A stretch of DNA of 64,000 bases from Candidatus Methylomirabilota bacterium (GTDB lineage Bacteria; Methylomirabilota; Methylomirabilia; Methylomirabilales; Methylomirabilaceae), in NCBI GenBank assembly GCA_016207095.1, contig JACQQF010000042.1, positions 1-64,000 of the forward strand, written 5' to 3'. A model generated the notes under the pieces. That model made no database searches. It saw only the letters and a list, made by a program, of their open reading frames with translations, and was not told the origin of the DNA. Numbering within the stretch: the first letter of the stretch is position 1; each line of letters begins with the position of its first letter. The translations under genes and the position numbers were made by a program. This document shows, one piece after another, positions 59,771-64,000 of this stretch.

Positions 59771-60295
59771 CTATCGGCTTGTGCGCGAGACTACCACCTC
59801 GGTCAGGACGATGTCTGTGAGCGGTTTGTCGCGCGCATCGCGGGGTGCGTTCCCGATCGCCTCGACCACCTCCTGCCCCTTGACCACCTCGCCGAAGACC
59901 GAGTGCTTGCCATCCAGCCATGGAGTGGCTTGATGGATGATGAAAAACTGGCTGCCGTTGCTGTTGGGGCCGGCATTCGCCATGGAGAGAATGCCGGGCT
60001 TATCGTGGCGGAGTTCGGGGTGAAATTCGTCCGGAAATCGGTACCCTGGGCCGCCGCTCCCAATGCCGAGCGGGTCACCGCCCTGGATCATGAAGTTCGG
60101 AATCACCCGGTGAAAGATCGTGCCGTTATAGAGCGGCCGCTTCACCTGCTGTCCGCTCTTCGGATCGGACCAGGCCTTGGTGCCCGTGGCGAGCTCGACG
60201 AAGTTGGCCACGGTCTTCGGCGCCCTATCCTCGAAGAGGTGGATGACAATCTCCCCCATACTGGTCTTCATGGTCGCGTACAGCGCTTCAGCCAT
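59771..60295 (-). CDS. Peptidyl-prolyl isomerase, cyclophilin type
   Basis: The product has 174 residues. FHRVIPNFMIQGGDPLGIGS and SMANAGPNSNGSQFFI, then PWLDGKHSVFGEVVKG, hold the cyclophilin active-site arginine, phenylalanine, methionine, glutamine and histidine. There is no signal peptide, so it acts in the cytoplasm. ATG 60295 is chosen because upstream in-frame codons lie within the phosphatase gene. The two genes overlap by eight bases. Confidence 0.93.
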   Translation of the reverse strand: MAEALYATMKTSMGEIVIHLFEDRAPKTVANFVELATGTKAWSDPKSGQQVKRPLYNGTIFHRVIPNFMIQGGDPLGIGSGGPGYRFPDEFHPELRHDKPGILSMANAGPNSNGSQFFIIHQATPWLDGKHSVFGEVVKGQEVVEAIGNAPRDARDKPLTDIVLTEVVVSRTSR

Positions 60296-60776
60296 GACGG
60301 TCTCCTTGGACGTGTGGTGTGACCTCAACACGGAGGGCGGCAAAGTCAAAGATGATCTGCTCTTGAACCAACGTGTCAATGGATGGCGGGCGCTTGGCCC
60401 TCACGAGGCGGATCGCTTCTTCGGCGCTCATTCCTTGGTGTACGAGGGCGCAGGCCAGCATGGTGCCGGTCCGCCCCTGCCCCGCATAGCAGTGGACGAC
60501 AACACCGCCATTCTGATCGGCATCATCCAAGAATATCAGGAACGCCTCGATCTGCTGGATCGTTGGAGCGCAGAAATCCGGAACCGGCAGATGAAGGTAG
60601 CGGAGCCCGAAGCCGCTCACCATCCCTTCATCCAGCGGCCTCTCGGTCATGGAGACGATCGCGCCGATCCCCCGGACCATCAGGAAGGCAAGGTCTTCCT
60701 CCAAAGGACTCGAGCGTCCTGGGCGCGCCATCCCGGCCAGCCTCCCCTCAATCACGAAGCTGAAATTATCCGGCAT
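60288..60776 (-). CDS. Dual-specificity/tyrosine phosphatase
   Basis: The product has 162 residues. VVHCYAGQGRTGTM carries the CX5R signature, with the nucleophile cysteine 96 and arginine 102, and aspartate 67 (PVPDFCAP) is the general acid. FSFVIEGRLAGMARPGR and IVSMTERPL are typical of the small bacterial and archaeal dual-specificity family. The substrate could be a phosphotyrosine protein or a phosphoinositide. It overlaps the cyclophilin gene. Confidence 0.9.
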   Translation of the reverse strand: MPDNFSFVIEGRLAGMARPGRSSPLEEDLAFLMVRGIGAIVSMTERPLDEGMVSGFGLRYLHLPVPDFCAPTIQQIEAFLIFLDDADQNGGVVVHCYAGQGRTGTMLACALVHQGMSAEEAIRLVRAKRPPSIDTLVQEQIIFDFAALRVEVTPHVQGDRHG

Positions 60777-60855
60777 CGATCCTCCTTCTCAGGGTATCAA
60801 ATCAACAGGACTTTCCCGGCCGTGCATAAGGCCGTAGCCAATAGTGCCGGCACTC

Positions 60856-60956
60856 GTGCCGTTCCAACTTGTTGTAGCGAATGGCGACCGGTATGCAGCA
60901 CATAGATGTCATTCGCCTCAGCCTCACTGCGTCGGCGTAAGTAGTTGGAACGGCAC
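60856..60956 (-). repeat. R1 element copy D
   Basis: Reverse orientation: the plus strand starts GTGCCGTTCCAACTTGTTGT and ends AGTAGTTGGAACGGCAC. It is 101 bp. The last base of the copy overlaps the stop codon of the RNase Z-like gene (60956-60958). Confidence 0.85.
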
Positions 60957-61963
60957 TAGCGGACCGGTCCGCCGAACGCCTCTGCCGCCTCGCGATAGAG
61001 GGCCTCGGCGCACTCCTGATACCTGGGTGAAAAATGAAACAACGCCAGCTCTCTCACGTTGGCTTCGGCCGCGAGAAGTCCCGCCTGTCGAGCCGTCAAG
61101 TGGTGTCGCTCGGTGGCCAGATGCCGATCCTGCTCCAGGTAAACCGCCTCACAGAAGAGGATGTCCGCGTCGCGGGCCAGGGAGGTGATCTTGTGCCTAT
61201 TGTCGCGCGAATACAGGGTGTCGGTGACATAGGCGAGCCTCTGACCGCTCGTGATGGTCGCAATCGTATGCCTCAGATCGCCGAGCGTGATCGTCCGAAC
61301 ACACTCGCCGTGCTCATCCGCGCACGAGGCGCGGATCATCGTCTCGTCGGGAGCGCCTGCGCGGAGCAGCCGTTTGAATTCGGTCAGCCAAGGTCCGGTC
61401 GTCAGGCCGAGACGCTTCACACGGTCGGCGTCGACATTGATGCGCTGCACTTCGGTGATCGCGAAGGCCAGGCAGGGGATCTTATGATCGAGGTGCACGG
61501 CCTCGACCCGGAACAACGGATCGTCGAGCAGCACGCCACGGAACACCGATGGCGGCAGCAGATCGATCCGCTCGAACCGAGCGCCACATGGGAAGCGGGC
61601 TGTGATGACCTTCTCCGGGCTGACCTCGTGGACCTCGAACGCGAGGGTGTATCCCTCCACCAGATTCCAGGTGTAGCCGGAAAGCTTCCCCTCGACGTTG
61701 GCGATGATCCCCGGGGGCCCGAAGAGACGGATCGCCCGATCGCGGCCGAGCGCAATCCGCAACAGGTGGTCGAATCCAATGAAGTGATCGACGTGGGTGT
61801 GAGAGACAAAGACATCGGTGACCTTCAGCAGGTCGGCGGGCGACTGCGCCATAAGGTCACCAAGGTCCACCAGGAGCGAACGGCGCTCCCATCGAAGCCG
61901 CACGAGGAGGCCTGGGTCCCCGAAGATCCCGTTGAGCAGCCTTGGTTGAAAGACGTTCGTCAT
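60956..61963 (-). CDS. RNase Z-like metallo-beta-lactamase hydrolase
   Basis: The product has 335 residues. VFVSHTHVDHFIGFDHLLRI has the HxHxDH motif, with histidines 55, 57, 60 and aspartate 59. LAYVTDTLYSRDN and LALFHFSPRYQE give the later metal-binding aspartate and histidine of the RNase Z type. True RNase Z trims the 3' end of tRNA precursors; other members cut different phosphodiesters. ATG 61963 (MTNVFQPRLLNG) is chosen over a start 60 bases upstream. The TAG stop lies at the edge of repeat copy D. Confidence 0.88.
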   Translation of the reverse strand: MTNVFQPRLLNGIFGDPGLLVRLRWERRSLLVDLGDLMAQSPADLLKVTDVFVSHTHVDHFIGFDHLLRIALGRDRAIRLFGPPGIIANVEGKLSGYTWNLVEGYTLAFEVHEVSPEKVITARFPCGARFERIDLLPPSVFRGVLLDDPLFRVEAVHLDHKIPCLAFAITEVQRINVDADRVKRLGLTTGPWLTEFKRLLRAGAPDETMIRASCADEHGECVRTITLGDLRHTIATITSGQRLAYVTDTLYSRDNRHKITSLARDADILFCEAVYLEQDRHLATERHHLTARQAGLLAAEANVRELALFHFSPRYQECAEALYREAAEAFGGPVR

Positions 61964-62027
61964 ACCAGGAACGCGCGGGCAGGCAAACATCAGGACGAGG
62001 GAGGCCAGCCTGGTACCTGTCACACAA

Positions 62028-62050
62028 GCGACCCCAAGGCGTGGGGTCGC
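62028..62050 (-). terminator. Hairpin after the GYD gene
   Basis: On the minus strand GCGACCCC pairs with GGGGTCGC (8 bp, 7-base loop) and is followed by TTGTGTG. It is 36 bases after the GYD gene stop. Confidence 0.6.
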
Positions 62051-62085
62051 CCTCCCATCGGTGTCGACGTCTGGTGTACGGCGTC

Positions 62086-62376
62086 CTACCTCCCCTTCAC
62101 CTTTTTGGTAAAGGTCTCGACCGGGAGAGCCGGAAGCGTCATGATCTGAACTGTCCCGCGGGAGCCGAGTTCCATCGAGACCTTGGCGATGGTCTCGTTG
62201 TCCGGCGCCTCGACCACATTGACGAAGTCATACGGCCCGAGGACCGCGTATTGCGCGATGACCTTTGCCCCGAGCGATTCGATCTCCTTGTTCACCTCCC
62301 GGATCCGGCCAGGGTTGGCCTTCACCGTCTTCCGACCCTCGTCTGTAAGCGTGCTCAGCATGATGTACGTGGCCAT
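62086..62376 (-). CDS. GYD domain protein
   Basis: The product has 96 residues. YIMLSTLTDEGRKTVKANPG and LGAKVIAQYAVLGPYDFVNV, then VEAPDNETIAKVSMELGSRG, match the GYD domain, a ferredoxin-like fold with the GPYD turn. The function of the family is not known. Upstream GGAGGGCGCGGCG lies before ATG on the minus strand. A hairpin follows the stop. Confidence 0.9.
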   Translation of the reverse strand: MATYIMLSTLTDEGRKTVKANPGRIREVNKEIESLGAKVIAQYAVLGPYDFVNVVEAPDNETIAKVSMELGSRGTVQIMTLPALPVETFTKKVKGR

Positions 62377-62802
62377 CGCCGCGCCCTCCTTATGGAAATG
62401 CAGGTTTTTCTTACCCTATCACCGTTGTCATACAGGGTCAAGCACATTGGGGCGCGTGGCGCGCCTTCTTTTTGCCGCAAGGATGTGGAACGTTGTCCCA
62501 TTCGATGTCGATCGGCAACCGGCTAGGGTGTGGGATTGGAGGCAACCTCAGTTCCTTGCAGGGTTGTTGCCAGCATGACCACCATAGAGGGTGGCGAGTC
62601 AAGGCTCTGGCGGCAGGCGGATGCGCTGTTGCTCTTGACCCTATCTCTGCTGGCTTGGGGACCTGGAGCCGGACTGGGGCGGCTTCTGGAGGAACTGCAG
62701 ATCTGAGATCGTGACGCGAGTGGTCATCCTAGGAGCTCCCTTGTTCTAATAGCCCTTGTCCCCATGGAGGGCTTCAGACCAGTCATCCTTCCCATCGCAG
62801 GG
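62377..62802. other. Intergenic region of 426 bases
   Basis: The only possible coding stretch is 62575-62706 on the plus strand, 43 residues with a hydrophobic run (ALLLLTLSLLAWGPGAGLG). It has no recognised family and I do not call it a gene. Confidence 0.4.
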
Positions 62803-63264
62803 TCATGGCTCGAGATGGTCTTCTCTTCGGACTCCAAGAATGGCACCGCTGATACGGCGACGCCCCAGCAACCGCAACCATGTGGAAAAGTGTCGCACGT
62901 TTTCGGTGACGAGCACTGCTCCTGTCCCGAACGCAGACACGAGGATCAGGACGTCGGCAACGTGACTCCGCGGATTCAAGAACCCGTGCCGCCGAGCATA
63001 CAGATTCAAGAGCTGTCCGGCCAGCGCCCACTCCTCGTGCCCCGGCGTCACTACGTAGCCGCTGGCGGTGAAGGCCTGATTCAGCCCATCCAGCAGCCGT
63101 TTGTCGGTGGGTGATCGCGCCCCGGCGTACAGCTCCTGAAGGACGACTGAAGAGAGTCGGTTCCTGCCCTTACGCGTTTGAGCCTCGATCAGACTTCTAT
63201 ATGCTTCTCGTCGAAAGTACGGGATATAGATCGAGGTGTCGAACACAACGGGCCGCGATCTCAC
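62803..63264 (-). CDS. PIN-domain toxin, VapC-like
   Basis: The product has 153 residues. VVFDTSIYIPYF near the start (aspartate 9), LQELYAGA (glutamate 44), ADVLILVSA (aspartate 104) and TENVRHF give the acidic residues that bind magnesium in PIN-domain ribonucleases. VapC toxins usually cut tRNA or rRNA. The companion gene just upstream encodes the likely antitoxin, with only two bases between them. Confidence 0.85.
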   Translation of the reverse strand: MRSRPVVFDTSIYIPYFRREAYRSLIEAQTRKGRNRLSSVVLQELYAGARSPTDKRLLDGLNQAFTASGYVVTPGHEEWALAGQLLNLYARRHGFLNPRSHVADVLILVSAFGTGAVLVTENVRHFSTWLRLLGRRRISGAILGVRREDHLEP

Positions 63265-63266
63265 CG

Positions 63267-63521
63267 CTACGCCCGGCGGCGAGCCGCGTGGAGCGGCTTC
63301 CGCCTGGAACCAGCGCTTCTCTCAAACAGGTCGACAAGCCCCCCCCGCTTCGCAATCCGGTCCGCTGCGGAGGCGAGCCTTTCCGCCAGCAAACGGTCTT
63401 CGACGGCGATCCGGACGGCTTCAGATTCGCTGCTTACATTCAAGAGCCTTTGAAGTTGCTGAATACTCACCGGACTGACTACCAGGTTCTTCCGAGTGTG
63501 ACCTTTCTTATTCTGCCCCAT
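63267..63521 (-). CDS. VapB-like antitoxin
   Basis: The product has 84 residues. The N-terminal half (KNLVVSPVSIQQLQRLLNVS, then SESEAVRIAVEDRLL) fits a ribbon-helix-helix DNA-binding domain. The C-terminal part is basic and would wrap the toxin. It comes first in a two-gene operon with the PIN toxin, the usual VapBC order. Confidence 0.75.
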   Translation of the reverse strand: MGQNKKGHTRKNLVVSPVSIQQLQRLLNVSSESEAVRIAVEDRLLAERLASAADRIAKRGGLVDLFERSAGSRRKPLHAARRRA

Positions 63522-63624
63522 GCTCGGCCTCCACAGTTGTGTACTGTTCTAGAGTATATATACACACTATTTCAGTCGGAGTCAACTGAGCCAGAGAGCA
63601 GTGGCTTTATCACGAGGGCGATGA

Positions 63625-64000
63625 TCAGGAGAGCGGGTAGCGCAGGGTGGCTTGCGCAGACTCTTCGGGCCAGATGACCCGCTTCCTGCCATCCTGCCAC
63701 TGAATCAAGAGCGGCTGGTGGCCGACCTGCCGGCCGGTCGTGGGGTCCAGTCGGAACCGCCCGAACAGGGTCGTGAGGTCAATAGCGCGCGCAGCAGCAA
63801 GGAGACGCTCATCCTCGAGGCTTCCGGCCACACGGAAGCACTCCATGAAGACGACGCCGGCAGCGAAGGCCTGGACGGCCGGATAGTCAGGATGATGCTG
63901 GAAGCGCGCCCGGTATTCGGAGAGAAACCACGCCAGGTCGGGTCCAACGATGTTGTGGTACTTCACCCCCGGCTCCCATTGGCTCGGGGCGATCACCCCC
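63625..64000 (-). CDS. ABC-type substrate-binding protein, 5' end outside the window
   Basis: Only the C-terminal 125 or so residues are present. IAPSQWEPGVKYHNIVGPDL, AWFLSEYRARFQHHPDYPAV and QAFAAGVVFMECF are typical of the periplasmic binding protein type I (LivJ-like) fold for branched-chain amino acids, urea or similar ligands. The frame is open to the right edge, and a GTG at 63994-63996 is probably internal. No transporter genes are visible here. Confidence 0.8.
   Translation of the reverse strand, partial: GVIAPSQWEPGVKYHNIVGPDLAWFLSEYRARFQHHPDYPAVQAFAAGVVFMECFRVAGSLEDERLLAAARAIDLTTLFGRFRLDPTTGRQVGHQPLLIQWQDGRKRVIWPEESAQATLRYPLS

Noticed and set aside
62575-62706. A 43-residue hydrophobic open frame as a gene
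   Set aside because: There is no clear ribosome binding site or recognised family, and it lies in an otherwise empty stretch.

Overview
The window is a GC-rich bacterial chromosome segment of about 60% G+C with closely packed genes. The cell-envelope genes (pal-like lipoprotein, rfaE2, surA-like, ftsEX-envC) indicate a Gram-negative outer membrane. The overall style fits a metabolically versatile, possibly candidate-phylum organism: a molybdopterin formate dehydrogenase with two kinds of membrane anchor, many small interspersed palindromic repeats, a ubiquitin-like operon and a probable selenoprotein. NC10 (Methylomirabilis-like) is my guess from general resemblance only; no rRNA or marker gene here proves it.

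Layout. 1-5.5 kb: end of a radical SAM gene, a membrane glycosyltransferase between two copies of the start of a CopD-like gene, the CopD-like gene, and a HAD dehalogenase. 6-9.6 kb: envelope proteins (DUF4139 protein, DUF4398-like lipoprotein, Pal). 9.8-24.4 kb: housekeeping genes (rfaE2, mfd, surA-like isomerase, def, tsaD, ctpA, envC, ftsX, ftsE, eIF2B-like protein, Lon-substrate-domain protein, nfo). Short GTGCGAGGTCC repeats have entered this part, even inside coding sequences. 24.8-29.0 kb: a compact five-gene operon for a ubiquitin-like system (AAA ATPase, E2-like protein, JAB protease, E1/ThiF, beta-grasp protein). 29.1-35 kb: TenA/PqqC-like protein, AmrS, and a heterodimeric ABC exporter. 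35-38.7 kb: a Crp/Fnr-type regulator among an OFA-family transporter and two small membrane proteins, with three matching TGTGA-N6-TCACG-type sites. 39.3-46.6 kb: CinA-like protein, a peroxiredoxin with an in-frame TGA at its catalytic cysteine position followed by a SECIS-like hairpin, a tartronate-semialdehyde-reductase-type enzyme, and a 1018-residue CitE-CitE-MaoC-MaoC fusion. 47.3-54.7 kb: formate dehydrogenase (catalytic, iron-sulfur and NrfD subunits, FdhE, cytochrome b). 55-64 kb: BON lipoprotein, pdxA, Spy-like protein, AsmA/DUF748-like protein, cyclophilin, dual-specificity phosphatase, RNase Z-like hydrolase, GYD protein, a VapBC pair, and the 3' end of an ABC substrate-binding protein.

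Two families of about 100-146 bp elements with terminal inverted repeats starting GTGCCG are scattered through the window. In three places the gene upstream ends exactly at the TAG that forms the element junction. The two most interesting loci are the ubiquitin-like operon and the probable selenoprotein peroxiredoxin.
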